The notes: generated by a model from the sequence alone, not told the origin. A stretch of 64,000 nucleotides of DNA from Pagrus major (GCF_040436345.1 NC_133232.1:25822315-25886314); one strand, 5' to 3'; counted from the first letter of the stretch, positions 44,664 through 57,170 are shown. Program-made: numbers and translations.

Positions 44664-47057
44664 ATGATGCATTTACGGAACGTTCTTCAAAGCTACGGCT
44701 TTGTATTTTTCTTTGTTGCGGTGCACTACGCACACGGAGACCTGAGCTATTCCGTACAGGAGGAGCTCAAACGCGGATCTGTTATCGGAAATATCGCCAA
44801 GGATCTCGGACTGGAGGTGGGGAGACTGTCTGCTCGCAAAGCTCGTGTTGACATGGAAGAAAACGACGGACAATATATCGGAATTAACCTTCGAAGCGGG
44901 GATTTAGTCGTTGCGGAGAGGATCGACAGAGAGGAGCATTGTGGAGAAAAGCCTTCGTGTGTTCTCAAATTCGAGTTGCTGTTAGAGAATCCATTGGAGC
45001 TGCACCGGTTGTCCTTGCAGGTGCAAGATGTGAACGACAATGCACCAATTTTCCCGAAGGATACCGTGAAGCTGGAAATCGGAGAATCAGCTCTTAAAGG
45101 AGCTAGGTATCGTATTAATGCGGCACAAGATGCAGATATAGGCAAGAACTCGGTTGAAAGCTACATTTTGGAACAAAACCCTCACTTTGTGTTCAGTATT
45201 CAGACGACAAGTGCTGGCAGTAGATATGGTGAGTTGGTTTTAGATAAAGAATTAGACCGAGAGGAGCAGCAGGAAATGAAATTATTACTCACAGCTGTAG
45301 ATGGTGGCTCTCCTCAGAGATCCGGGACAGTAGTCATACACGTCATTGTCCTGGATGCTAATGATAACGCCCCAGTGTTCACTGAGGCCGTATACACAGC
45401 CACGTTACCAGAAAACTCACCGATGAAAACTCCAGTTATCACTGTGAGTGCATCAGATGCAGACGAAGGTGTTAATGGAGAGGTTACATATGAATTTAGC
45501 AGGATCTCTGACAAATTACAAAAGCTTTTTTCACTCGATGAGAAAACTGGAGAGATCAGTGTGTCAGGTGACATAGATTATGAAGAGGGACGCAAATATG
45601 AAGTGTTTGTTGAGGCCAAAGATGGTTATGGTCTATCTTCAGATGCAAAGGTGATAATTGACATCACTGATGTGAATGACAACGCACCTGTTATATATCT
45701 AAAATCACTGACTAACCCCATACCTGAGAACGTGTCACCTGGTACAGAGGTGGGCATCATTAACGTGCAGGACAGAGACTCAGAGAGTAACAGACAGGTC
45801 CGCTGCTCCATTCAGCAAGGAGCCCCTTTTAAGTTGGTTCCTTCTATTAAAAACTATTATTCTCTGGTGACCACAGGACAACTGGACCGTGAACTAGTGT
45901 CTGATTACAACATCACAATCACTGCCACTGACGAGGGCTCTCCACCTCTGTCCTCCTCTAAAACTGTTCAGTTATCTGTAGCAGACATCAACGACAACCC
46001 ACCTGTGTTTGAGGAACAGTCGTACAGCGCATATGTGAGTGAAAATAACAAACCTGGCTCCACTTTATGTTCCGTTACTGCTCGAGACCCCGACTGGAGA
46101 CAAAACGGTACAGTGATTTATTCTCTGTTACCCGGTGAGGTGAACGGTGCCCCGGTGTCCTCCTATCTGTCTGTTAACGGGGACACGGGGGTGATCCACG
46201 CTGTGAGGTCGTTTGATTATGAACAGTTTAGGAGTTTTAAAGTGCAGGTGGTGGCCAGAGACAACGGTTCTCCTCCTCTCAGCAGCAACGTGACCGTCAG
46301 TGTGTTCATATCGGATGTGAATGACAACTCTCCTCAGATACTGTACCCCGCCCCGGAGGGCAACTCCTTCATGACCGAGCTGGTCCCCAAAGCTGCACAC
46401 GGAGGCTCTCTGGTGTCCAAAGTGATAGCGGTGGACGCGGACTCCGGACAGAACGCCTGGCTGTCCTATCATATAGTGAAATCCACTGATCCGGGACTTT
46501 TCAGTATCGGTGTCCACAGCGGAGAGATCAGGACACAGCGGGACATTTCTGAATCTGACAGCATGAAACAGAACCTTATTGTGGCAGTGAAAGATAACGG
46601 ACAGCCCTCTCTCTCTGCCACCTGTTCCATGTATTTACTTATTTCTGATAACTTGGCTGAGGTGCCAGAACTGAAGGACATTTCTTATGATGAGAAGAAT
46701 TCCAAACTGACCTCTTATCTGATCATCGCGCTGGTGTCTGTGTCCACCTTTTTCCTGACCTTCATCATCATCATCCTGGGTGTGAGGTTTTGTCGCAGGA
46801 GAAAGCCCAGACTGTTGTTTGATGGAGCAGTCGCCATCCCCAGCGCTTATCTCCCTCCTAATTACGCAGATGTTGACGGCACAGGAACTTTACGCAGCGC
46901 TTATAACTATGACGCATACCTGACAACAGGATCTAGAACCAGTGACTTTAAGTTCGTGACATCTTATAATGACAACACACTGCCTGCTGACCAGACTCTG
47001 AGGAAAAGTCCATCAGACTTTGCTGATGTGTTTGGAGAATGTGATGGTTCTCCTGAG
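44664..47057 (+). CDS. Protocadherin gamma-type variable exon V10 (group D)
   Basis: 798 coded residues from the tandem ATGs at 44664/44667 (upstream frame is GTG only). Signal [20 protein letters not shown] then HYAHG. EC2 begins [17 protein letters not shown], the only copy with IGES where the family has IRES or similar, a change close to a calcium-site region. EC5 has QVVARD (others QVMARD), and the tail ends FGECDGSPE (others FGDCD). Markers FEEQ, VFI, YHIVK, FSIG. It is the last D exon and sits next to the E array. Confidence 0.95.
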
Positions 47058-47320
47058 GTAGGAACACATTTCACATCGCTGAACTCGTGTTTTGCATTCT
47101 GAAGCGTACATGTTTTTGTTTTTTGCTCTGATTCTTTTCAGTCGCATTGTTCTTTTCCGTGGTGCTTAAATACAGCTTAATCGGTCTCAGGGGTGTTAAG
47201 GAGTCATTGACAACTTTTTAAAGGTTTTTGAGTCAGTTTGAAATGATAGTATTTGTCTCCATCTGCTTGCTCTTTCTATGTTCGTGTTAGAGAAATCTTG
47301 TCGAATAATGCCCTCCTTTA

Positions 47321-47341
47321 TTCCCTGTCCATGGTGCTGAA
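47321..47341 (-). promoter_or_regulatory. RE1/NRSE-like site, interval V10-V11
   Basis: Plus strand ends CTGTCCATGGTGCTGAA; 17 of 21 positions agree with the recalled REST consensus. Confidence 0.6.
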
Positions 47342-48157
47342 GTCAATTCGATCTATTAATGCATTTTTAGAGATAGATCTGCATTTCTGCTTTGGTTTCA
47401 GTCAATTTGTTTTCATACTGCTTTTGCTATGATAAATAGGTTTTACACGGTGCCACATTTTTTGTATATATAGAAACAGTTGTATGCGAGTCTTGGAAAG
47501 TTGTATCTGATGGCTATCTACGGTTGAAACACAAAATGCAGTTAGACATTTTTACATGTTACCAATCGGCAAAATTACACATTGAAGAGTATTTTCTCAT
47601 AGGACATGAGGAAACAAGGCATTTCTAAACACAGTTAATATTTTCCCCTTCTTTCTTGACCCCGTATTCTCCCAGTAAAATGGAAATATTAACATGGCGC
47701 AGAGAGACAGAAAACATAATTTTGTCAGCAAGTGACAGATTTTGGGACATTATTTGTCCTTAAGTTTTGAGATAAAATGAAAATCTCACGGAAGAAATCT
47801 CAAATGAAAGTGGTCCCCCTATTTTGGTCGGACATCTCAGAGTTTATGTTAGTTTTCTTGTTGTTGTTTGGAAACAGGGGCTCATCCGAGACACAGTTAC
47901 AATAATGGCATGTTTGTGGGCTTTTTTCAATCACAGATGGGGCACTGGCATTATATTTACTCTCTGTAATCATGATAGAATAACCCTGAAGTAGTAAAGC
48001 TATGTTTTGTTATTGTTCTTTTTTATCGATAAGGTTTAATTAATGGGTCTATATTTCAAATATGCACGATACTAATAATAATAATTATAATAATAATAAT
48101 GATGATGTTAATAAGTATTTTTATTATTCCAACATCGCCCTGTTATACCTAAAGAAA

Positions 48158-48182
48158 TACTCATGGTGTCAGTGTGTACCAG
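48158..48182 (+). promoter_or_regulatory. CSE of V11
   Basis: TACTCATGGTGTCAGTGTGT then ACCAG, 236 bp before the ATG; the same in V12 and V13. Confidence 0.8.
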
Positions 48183-48393
48183 TAAACGAGAAGGCTCGGT
48201 CTCTCCACCCTTCTGTCTCAACGAATTTAAAGCCTGACTCTGCTATTGTACCGCAGCTGACAACAACTGCTTCGTGTCGGACTGCAGTGTGACAGGTTTT
48301 CTTTATTGGAAGATAAAACGAATACATCGTGGACATTGTCTGACCCCCTTAGTGATAATTTTCAATGTGTGTGCTGCATTTCTCGCAGTAACG

Positions 48394-50781
48394 ATGGGAT
48401 CCAGCAGATTTGCGCTGCTCTGCGGCCTTGCTTTTATTTTCCTTGTCCTCCATCCCGTCTATGGAGACGTGAGCTACTCTATCCCGGAGGAGATGAAACG
48501 TGGATCTGTGATTGGAAATATCGCTAAGGATCTGGGACTTGATTTGGGCCGACTGTCTGCTCGCAAGGCCCGTATCGATACTGAGGATAATAGTGTTAAG
48601 TACTGCGGTGTAAATCTCAACACTGGAGACTTGATCGTCCAAGAGAGGATTGACAGAGAAGGGCTTTGTGCGAAAAAGGCGTCATGTGTTCTGAAACAGG
48701 AGCTCGTACTGGAAAATCCTTTAGAGCTGCACCGTATTAGTATCCGTGTTCAAGATATCAACGATAATTCACCGCAGTTTAAAGAGGAGTCACTTAAATT
48801 TGAAATTCGGGAATCGGCCGTGAAGGGTGCACGTTTTCTTTTGGATGAGGCGCACGATGGAGACATTGGAGAAAATGCTGTTCAGGGCTACTCACTTCAG
48901 CAGAATGATCATTTCAAATTAAATGTCAACACAAAAGCAGGAGGACGAAAATATGGTGAATTAGTCTTAGACAAAGAATTAGACAGAGAGGACAAAAAAG
49001 AGATTATGTTATTGCTTACCGCGTTTGATGGTGGCTCTCCTCAGAGATCAGGTACTGTAGTCATATACGTCACTGTGCTGGATGCTAATGATAATGTACC
49101 AGTGTTCAGCCAGACTGTATATAAAGCCAGTCTGCCTGAAAACTCTCCTCTGGACACGTTGGTGATATCAGTGAGTGCTACTGATGCAGACGAAGGAATG
49201 AATGGTGAAGTTACTTATGGATTTGATCATGTTTCAGATGAAACTCAAGTTTTTTCTTTAAACCCTAAAACCGGAGAAGTTAAAGTGGCTGGGTCTATTG
49301 ATTATGAGAAAGAATCTTCATACGAAATGCAGATCAGCGCTAAAGATGGTCTGGGGTTGGCGTCATATGCAACGATTATTATTGAGATTAGTGACGTAAA
49401 TGACAACGCCCCAGTTATACACCTGAAATCACTGACTAACCCCATACCTGAGAATGTGTCACCTGGTACAGAGGTGGGCATTATTAACGTGCAGGACAGA
49501 GACTCAGAGAGTAACAGACAGGTCCGCTGCTCCATTCAGCAAGGAGCCCCTTTTAAGTTGGTTCCTTCTATTAAAAACTATTATTCTCTGGTGACCACAG
49601 GACAACTGGACCGTGAACTAGTGTCTGATTACAACATTACAATCACTGCCACTGACGAGGGCTCTCCACCTCTGTCCTCCTCTAAAACGGTTCAGTTATC
49701 TGTAGCAGACATCAACGACAACCCACCTGTGTTTGAGGATCAGTCGTACAGCGCATATGTGAGTGAAAATAACAAACCTGGCTCCACTTTATGTTCCGTT
49801 ACTGCTCGAGACCCCGACTGGAGACAAAACGGTACAGTGATTTATTCTCTGTTACCCGGTGAGGTGAACGGTGCCCCGGTGTCCTCCTATCTGTCTGTTA
49901 ACGGAGACACGGGGGTGATCCACGCTGTGAGGTCGTTTGATTATGAACAGTTCAGGAGTTTTAAAGTGCAGGTGATGGCCAGAGACAACGGTTCTCCTCC
50001 TCTCAGCAGCAACGTGACCGTCAGTGTGTTCATATCGGATGTGAATGACAACTCTCCTCAGATACTGTACCCCGCCCCGGAGGGCAACTCCTTCATGACC
50101 GAGCTGGTCCCCAAAGCTGCACACGGAGGCTCTCTGGTGTCCAAAGTGATAGCGGTGGACGCGGACTCCGGACAGAACGCTTGGCTGTCCTATCACATAG
50201 TGAAATCCACCGATCCGGGACTTTTCAGTATCGGTGTCCACAGCGGAGAGATCAGGACACAGCGGGACATTTCTGAATCTGACAGCATGAAACAGAACCT
50301 TATTGTGGCAGTGAAAGATAACGGGCAGCCCTCTCTCTCTGCCACCTGTTCCATGTATTTACTTATTTCTGATAACTTGGCTGAGGTGCCAGAACTGAAG
50401 GACATTTCTTATGATGAGAAGAATTCCAAACTGACCTCTTATCTGATCATCGCGCTAGTGTCTGTGTCCACCTTTTTCCTGACCTTCATCATCATCATCC
50501 TGGGTGTGAGGTTTTGTCGCAGGAGAAAGCCCAGACTGTTGTTTGATGGAGCAGTCGCCATCCCCAGCGCTTATCTCCCTCCTAATTACGCAGATGTTGA
50601 CGGCACAGGAACTTTACGCAGCGCTTACAATTATGACGCATACCTGACGACAGGATCTAGAACCAGTGACTTTAAGTTTGTGACATCTTACAATGACAAC
50701 ACACTGCCCGCTGACCAGACTCTGAGGAAAAGTCCATCAGACTTTGCTGATGTGTTTGGAGACTGTGATGGTTCTCCTGAG
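48394..50781 (+). CDS. Protocadherin gamma-type variable exon V11 (group E)
   Basis: 796 coded residues from the ATG in ACGATGGGATCC. The frame is open for 40 more codons upstream but begins there with GTG, and the DNA is promoter/UTR conserved in V12 and V13, so the longer form is rejected. Signal [20 protein letters not shown] then PVYG. EC1-EC3 are effectively the same as V12: one V/I difference in EC1 (NSVKYCGVN against NSIKYCGVN), and I saw none in EC2-EC3. The two exons probably give the same adhesive specificity. Markers FEDQ, YLSV, VFI, YHIVK, FSIG, CDGSPE all differ or mix relative to V12 except YHIVK, showing that the 3' part evolves separately from the head. Confidence 0.95.
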
Positions 50782-51074
50782 GTAGGAACACATTTCATAT
50801 CACTGAACTCGTGTTTAACATCCTGAAGAAGTCTTGTTGTGTTTTTCCCTGAAAGTTTTTGTCGTATTGTTCTTTTTCGTGGTGGTGGTCGTGGTTCAAT
50901 ACAGCTTTCATCGGTCTTAGGCTTGTTCAGAAGTCTTGATGTCAGCTAGAGTTAAACCGCCACATACACATCATTTGAAATGTCTCTGAGCCGTGTATTT
51001 GACTCCATCTGGTCGTTTGTTTTCTAATTCTGTTTTCCAGTGAGGGAAAGCTTGCTGAATGATACCTTCCTTGT

Positions 51075-51095
51075 TTCACTGTCCTTGGTACTGAA
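51075..51095 (-). promoter_or_regulatory. RE1/NRSE-like site 1, interval V11-V12
   Basis: Plus strand ends CTGTCCTTGGTACTGAA; 16 of 21 positions agree with the recalled consensus. The GCTGAA half has become ACTGAA. Confidence 0.45.
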
Positions 51096-51891
51096 CTCAG
51101 TTTGATCTGCTGAAACCTTCTAAGAGATGCGTTACATCTGCTATTTATACTGATGTCTTTCTTCTGCTTTGCTTAATGTCGTTTCAGTGATTTTGCTATA
51201 ATATAATCATGCTATGATAGTCAGGTTTTTCTTGCTTTGATGTTTTCATACGAATATGAATAGGTCTCACTATTAGCGTTTCTTCTGGGTCCATTCTGAT
51301 TGTAAATGCATAGCTAATACTGTACAATAGGACGTGGTATAAGAGCAGAATGAAGAAATTTAAAACAGAGCCTCTGTGTTTGGTTTATTTTCCTAGTCTC
51401 ACTTTCCTAATTTAGCCAATTATATGTGAAATTGCTCTCACCGGCATCTATGAAAATGACGCTTCGCCTAAGTTAATATCACATGCAGTCTTTCACAAAA
51501 CGTGTATGTCTTTTACAATAGCACGTTGCACTTTCGTCTGTCATTCCATGAACTGTTTATTTCACACAAACCATATGTTGTTGTCCAATATCAATAGTTT
51601 CATTACTATTAGAGCACAAAATGAATCCAAATCTATTGTAAATAGTTAAAGTCAACGTTTGACAGTGCAGCTCACAGAAATCCCAGCATTATCCTTAAAG
51701 GTAGAGACTGTTGCTTTGTGCTATGCCACTATTGTTTACAAAAAAATAGACAAAATATTTACTCGACCGTTGCAAAGTGTTGACATGTTTGTGAGACGAT
51801 TAGGTTTTGTAGTCTATTTACTCAATCTGGTCTATATGCTTGCTCTTTTTTATGTGCCAGTGGGGGGAAACTTTGGCATTAATCTCCTTGT

Positions 51892-51912
51892 TTATCTGTC
51901 CTTGGTGCTGAA
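51892..51912 (-). promoter_or_regulatory. RE1/NRSE-like site 2, interval V11-V12
   Basis: Plus strand ends CTGTCCTTGGTGCTGAA; 16 of 21 overall, but the 17-base core is intact. Confidence 0.6.
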
Positions 51913-52526
51913 CTCCGTTTGATTTGTCGATGCATCTTTAGTGGTAGCTTACCTCTGTGTTTAATGCTGGTGTCAGTTTGTGTCTTGCTGCAATTGGTTT
52001 CAGTAAGGCAAATTTGGAAATGGCTTCTCTCTGATTACTCTGTTTTGCTGACGGCCCTCTAAACGTAAATGATTGATATCTGCCTCCGTGAAAAATGCGC
52101 CCTTACTTGAGTTAATATAATGCAGTCTTTCACAGAAACGCGTATGCCTTTGATAAAATGACTCAAGCTAATCCAGTGTTTTGGTCATATTCATGTATTT
52201 GTTTTGTGTTGTACCAGTTATTAACACTGTACAACAGGAACATCTAGTATTACAAATGCAGGTGCACTTATATTTTGACAGAGCAGCCCAGAATAGCTTT
52301 CAGAAAGTTTGATTGTTTTGATGCCATCCTACTGTTTTACCTTGAAAAAGATATTTTCCGCTCTTTTTGCCTAATGTTTGCAACACCTGTTTGTGCCTCT
52401 CAACCTACTGAAAAGTTTGCCTTTCTTGTTTTGTTTATTTAATGAAATCAGGTTACGGAATCGTTCTGTCCTTTCAAATATGTAAAGGAAGAGAAGTCAA
52501 ACCTCGCCTTGTTATACCTAAAGAAA

Positions 52527-52551
52527 TACTCATGGTGTCAGTGTGTACCAG
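52527..52551 (+). promoter_or_regulatory. CSE of V12
   Basis: Identical to the V11 element; 236 bp before the ATG. Confidence 0.8.
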
Positions 52552-52762
52552 TAAACGAGAAGGCTCGGTCTCTCCACCCTTCTGTCTCAACGAATTTAAA
52601 GCCTGACTCTGCTATTGTACCGCAGCTGACAACAACTGCTTCGTGTCGGACTGCAGTGTGACAGGTTTTCTTTATTGCAAGATATAACGAATACATCGTG
52701 GACATTGTCTGACCTCTTTAGTGATACTTTTTAATGTGTGTGCTGCATTTCTTGCAGTAACG

Positions 52763-55150
52763 ATGGGATATAGAAGATTTGCGCTGTTCTGCGGCCTTGC
52801 TTTTATTTTCCTTATCCTCCACCCCGTCTATGGAGACGTGAGCTACTCTATCCCGGAGGAGATGAAACGTGGATCTGTGATTGGAAATATCGCTAAGGAT
52901 CTGGGACTTGATTTGGGCAGACTGTCTGCTCGCAAGGCGCGTATCGATACTGAGGATAACAGTATTAAGTACTGCGGTGTAAATCTCAACACCGGAGACT
53001 TGATCGTCCAAGAGAGGATTGACAGAGAAGGGCTTTGTGCGAAAAAGGCGTCATGTGTTCTGAAACAGGAGCTCGTACTGGAAAATCCTTTAGAGCTGCA
53101 CCGTATTAGTATCCGTGTTCAAGATATCAACGATAATTCACCGCAGTTTAAAGAGGAGTCACTTAAATTTGAAATTCGGGAATCGGCCGTGAAGGGTGCA
53201 CGTTTTCTTTTGGATGAGGCGCACGATGGAGACATTGGAGAAAATGCTGTTCAGGGCTACTCACTTCAGCAGAATGATCATTTCAAATTAAATGTCAACA
53301 CAAAAGCAGGAGGACGAAAATATGGTGAATTAGTCTTAGACAAAGAATTAGACAGAGAGGACAAAAAAGAGATTATGTTATTGCTTACCGCGTTTGATGG
53401 TGGCTCTCCTCAGAGATCAGGTACTGTAGTCATATACGTCACTGTGCTGGATGCTAATGATAATGTACCAGTGTTCAGCCAGACTGTATATAAAGCCAGT
53501 CTGCCTGAAAACTCTCCTCTGGACACGTTGGTGATATCAGTGAGTGCTACTGATGCAGACGAAGGAATGAATGGTGAAGTTACTTATGGATTTGATCATG
53601 TTTCAGATGAAACTCAAGTTTTTTCTTTAAACCCTAAAACCGGAGAAGTTAAAGTGGCTGGGTCTATTGATTATGAGAAAGAATCTTCATATGAAATGCA
53701 GATCAGCGCTAAAGATGGTCTGGGGTTGGCGTCATATGCAACGATTATTATTGAGATTAGTGACGTAAATGACAACGCCCCAGTTATACACTTGAAATCA
53801 CTGACTAACCCCATACCTGAGAATGTGTCACCTGGTACAGAGGTGGGCATCATTAACGTGCAGGACAGAGACTCAGAGAGTAACAGACAGGTCCGCTGCT
53901 CCATTCAGCAAGGAGCCCCTTTTAAGTTGGTTCCTTCTATTAAAAACTATTATTCTCTGGTGACCACAGGACAACTGGACCGTGAACTAGTGTCTGATTA
54001 CAACATTACAATCACTGCCACTGACGAGGGCTCTCCACCTCTGTCCTCCTCTAAAACGGTTCAGTTATCTGTAGCAGACATCAACGACAACCCACCTGTG
54101 TTTGAGGAACAGTCGTACAGCGCATATGTGAGTGAAAATAACAAACCTGGCTCCACTTTATGTTCCGTTACTGCTCGAGACCCCGACTGGAGACAAAACG
54201 GTACAGTGATTTATTCTCTGTTACCCGGTGAGGTGAACGGTGCCCCGGTGTCCTCCTGTGTGTCTGTTAACGGAGACACGGGGGTGATCCACGCTGTGAG
54301 GTCGTTTGATTATGAACAGTTCAGGAGTTTTAAAGTGCAGGTGATGGCCAGAGACAACGGTTCTCCTCCTCTCAGCAGCAACGTGACCGTCAGTGTGTTC
54401 GTATCGGATGTGAATGACAACTCTCCTCAGATACTGTACCCCGCCCCGGAGGGCAACTCCTTCATGACCGAGCTGGTCCCCAAAGCTGCACACGGAGGCT
54501 CTCTGGTGTCCAAAGTGATAGCGGTGGACGCGGACTCCGGACAGAACGCCTGGCTGTCCTATCATATAGTGAAATCCACTGATCCGGGACTTTTCACTAT
54601 TGGTGTCCACAGCGGAGAGATCAGGACACAGCGGGACATTTCTGAATCTGACAGCATGAAACAGAACCTTATTGTGGCAGTGAATGATAACGGACAGCCC
54701 TCTCTCTCTGCCACCTGTTCCATGTATTTACTTATTTCTGATAACTTGGCTGAGGTGCCAGAACTGAAGGACATTTCTTATGATGAGAAGAATTCCAAAC
54801 TGACCTCTTATCTGATCATCGCGTTGGTGTCTGTATCCACCTTTTTCCTGACCTTCATCATCATCATCCTGGGTGTGAGGTTTTGTCGCAGGAGAAAGCC
54901 CAGACTGTTGTTTGATGGAGCAGTCGCCATCCCCAGCGCTTATCTCCCTCCTAATTACGCAGACGTTGACGGCACAGGAACTTTACGCAGCGCTTACAAT
55001 TATGACGCATACCTGACAACAGGATCTAGAACCAGTGACTTTAAGTTTGTGACATCTTACAATGACAACACACTGCCTGCTGACCAGACTCTGAGGAAAA
55101 GTCCATCAGACTTTGCTGATGTGTTCGGAGATTGTGATGCTTCTCCTGAG
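52763..55150 (+). CDS. Protocadherin gamma-type variable exon V12 (group E)
   Basis: 796 coded residues from the ATG in ACGATGGGATAT; the upstream frame starts only with GTG and is UTR. Signal [20 protein letters not shown] then PVYG. The head matches V11. Two private changes in the converted part deserve note. EC5 has SSCVSVNG where others have SSYLSV or SSYVSV, adding a cysteine with no obvious partner nearby (TGT at about 54257). EC6 has VAVNDNGQ where others have VAVKDNGQ. Markers FEEQ, VFV, FTIG, CDASPE. The 3' flank closely resembles that of V11 (CATCCTGAAGAAG). Confidence 0.95.
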
Positions 55151-55456
55151 GTAGGAACACATTTCACATCACTGAACTCGTGTTTAACATCCTGAAGAAG
55201 CCATGGTTGCGTTCTGCCCTGAAAGTTTTTGTCGTATTGTTCTTTTCCGTGGTGGTGGTCGTGGTTCAATACAGCTTTCATCGGTCTCAGGCTTGTTCGG
55301 CAGTCATGATGTCAGTTAGAGTTTAACCGCTATATACACAACATTTTAAATGTTTCTGAGACAGTTATTCATGAGTGTATTTGACTCCATCTGGTCGTTT
55401 GTTTTCTCATTCTGATTTCCAGTGATGGAAAGCTTTTCGAATGATACCTTCCTTGT

Positions 55457-55477
55457 TTCTCTGTCCATGGTACTGAA
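55457..55477 (-). promoter_or_regulatory. RE1/NRSE-like site 1, interval V12-V13
   Basis: Plus strand ends CTGTCCATGGTACTGAA; 16 of 21 positions agree with the recalled consensus. It has the same ACTGAA change as the site at 51075. Confidence 0.45.
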
Positions 55478-56299
55478 CTCAGTTTGATCTGCTGAAACCT
55501 TCTTAGGGATGCTTTACATCTGTTCTGTACACTGATGTCGTTCTTCTGCTTCACTTAATGTCGTGTGAATGATTTTGGCACAATATAATCATGCTATGAT
55601 AGTCAAGTTTTTCTTGCTTTGATGTTTTCATACAAATATGTCGTTTTAATCGCGTCTCACTGTGAGCATGTCTTCTGGGTCGATACTGATTTCAAATATA
55701 TAACGTGTATTGTACAATCGGAACTGGTATACGAGCAGTATGATGGAATTTAAAATAGAGCCTCTGTTTTCAGTGTGTTTTTCTTGTGAAGTCTCAATTT
55801 TTTAAATTAGCCAATTATATGTGAAATTATTTATACCTGCAATCGTGAAAATGACGCTTTGCCTAAGTCAATTTCACATGCAGTCTTTCACAAACCGTGT
55901 GTGTATTTTAGGATAGCATACGCTACTTTCGTTTGTCATTCTATAACTTGTTTATTTGACACATACCAAATAGTGTTATCCGTATTCATAGAACAACTAC
56001 CACCACCACTGTAGAACACAAAATGAATCTAAATCAAGTGTAAGTAGTTAAAGTGCAGCTCACAGAAATACCAGCATTATCTTGGAAGCTAGAGACCGTT
56101 GCAGTTTATGCTGTTCCACTATTGTTTCCCAAAAAATAAAAGATAAATAAAACAACACTTACTGGACCATTGCAATGTGTTGAAATGTTTTTGAGACGAT
56201 TAGGATTTGAAGTCTATTTTACTCCTCCTGGTCATGCTGGCTCTTTTTTTTATGTTTTATGTGCCAGTGAGGGAAAACTTTTAACATTACTCTCCTTGT

Positions 56300-56320
56300 T
56301 TCTCTGTCCTTGGTGCTGAA
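56300..56320 (-). promoter_or_regulatory. RE1/NRSE-like site 2, interval V12-V13
   Basis: Plus strand ends CTGTCCTTGGTGCTGAA; 17 of 21 positions agree with the recalled consensus. Confidence 0.6.
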
Positions 56321-56934
56321 CTCCGTTTGATTTGTCGATGCATTTTAGTGGTAGTGTCCCTCTCTGTTTATGCTGTTCTTACTCTTTGTCTTTGCTGAAA
56401 TTGGTTTTAGTAAGGCGAATTTGAAAATGGGTTCTCTCTGATTACCCTGATTTGCTGGTAGCCGACTAAATGTAAATGATTGATATCTGCCTCCGTGAGC
56501 TATGCGTTCTTCCTTAAGTTATTGCAATGCAGTCTTTCACAGAGCGTGTATGTCTTTGAAAAAAATAACACAAGCTATTCCAGTATTTTGTTCATAAAAA
56601 AGTATTTTGTTTGTGTTGTACTAGTTCGTAACACTGTACATCACAAAAATCATGTATTGCAGATGCAGGTAATTGCATTCAAGATTGACAGAGCAGTTCA
56701 GAAATGGCTTCCTGATAGTTTGTTGTATTCGATAACTTTTTACTGTTATATCTCTAACATCATTTTCAGCTGCATTCGCTTCACGTTTGCAACAACCGTT
56801 TGTCCCTGTCAACCTGTTGAAAAGTTTGCCTTTCTTGTTTTGTTTATTTAATAAAACCAGGCCATTAAATTTATCTGTAGTTTAAATATGTATAGGAAGA
56901 GAAGTCAAACCTCGCCTTGTTATACCTAAAGAAA

Positions 56935-56959
56935 TACTCATGGTGTCAGTGTGTACCAG
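56935..56959 (+). promoter_or_regulatory. CSE of V13
   Basis: Identical to the V11 and V12 elements; 236 bp before the ATG. Confidence 0.8.
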
Positions 56960-57170
56960 TAAACGAGATGGCTCGGTCTCTCCACCCTTCTGTCTCAACG
57001 AATTTAAAGCCTGACTCTGCTATTGTACCGCAGCTGACAACAACTGCTTCGTGTTGGACTGCAGTGTGACAGGTTTTCTTCATTGGAAGGAATCACGAAT
57101 GCATCGTTGACATATTTTGACCTGCTCAGTGATAGTTTTTAATGTGTGTACTGCATTTCTCGCAGTAACG

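Larger units (their letters stand above)
39456..47057 (+). repeat. Group D tandem pair, units of about 3.8 kb
   Basis: Interval plus exon are repeated (V9 and V10, ATG spacing 3795 bp). The intervals align over their length with scattered substitutions and small indels, so this duplication is older than the V4/V5 one. Confidence 0.8.
47058..48393. other. Interval V10-V11
   Basis: 1.3 kb, with an RE1-like site (47321-47341), a short ATA/ATG repeat (about 48073-48108), the V11 CSE and an E-type 5' UTR whose last 230 bp are nearly identical before V12 and V13. No gene is seen. Confidence 0.75.
50782..52762. other. Interval V11-V12 with two RE1-like sites
   Basis: 2.0 kb. It carries two RE1-like sites (51075-51095 and 51892-51912) and an internal diverged repeat: ATGCAGTCTTTCACA plus flanks occurs near 51483 and again near 52119. 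The second half leads into the V12 CSE. The layout suggests an old duplication of the non-coding interval without its exon. No gene is seen. Confidence 0.7.
55151..57170. other. Interval V12-V13 with two RE1-like sites
   Basis: 2.0-kb sister of 50782-52762, with the same order: RE1-like (55457-55477), RE1-like (56300-56320), CSE (56935-56959), 5' UTR. The internal ATGCAGTCTTTCACA repeat is also present (near 55878 and 56528). No gene is seen. Confidence 0.7.

Noticed and set aside
48274-48393. In-frame upstream extension of V11 (likewise V12, V13, V1, V9, V10)
   Set aside because: Each extension begins at GTG or TTG, overlaps the conserved 5' UTR, and would place extra sequence before a good signal peptide. 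The first ATG is preferred.
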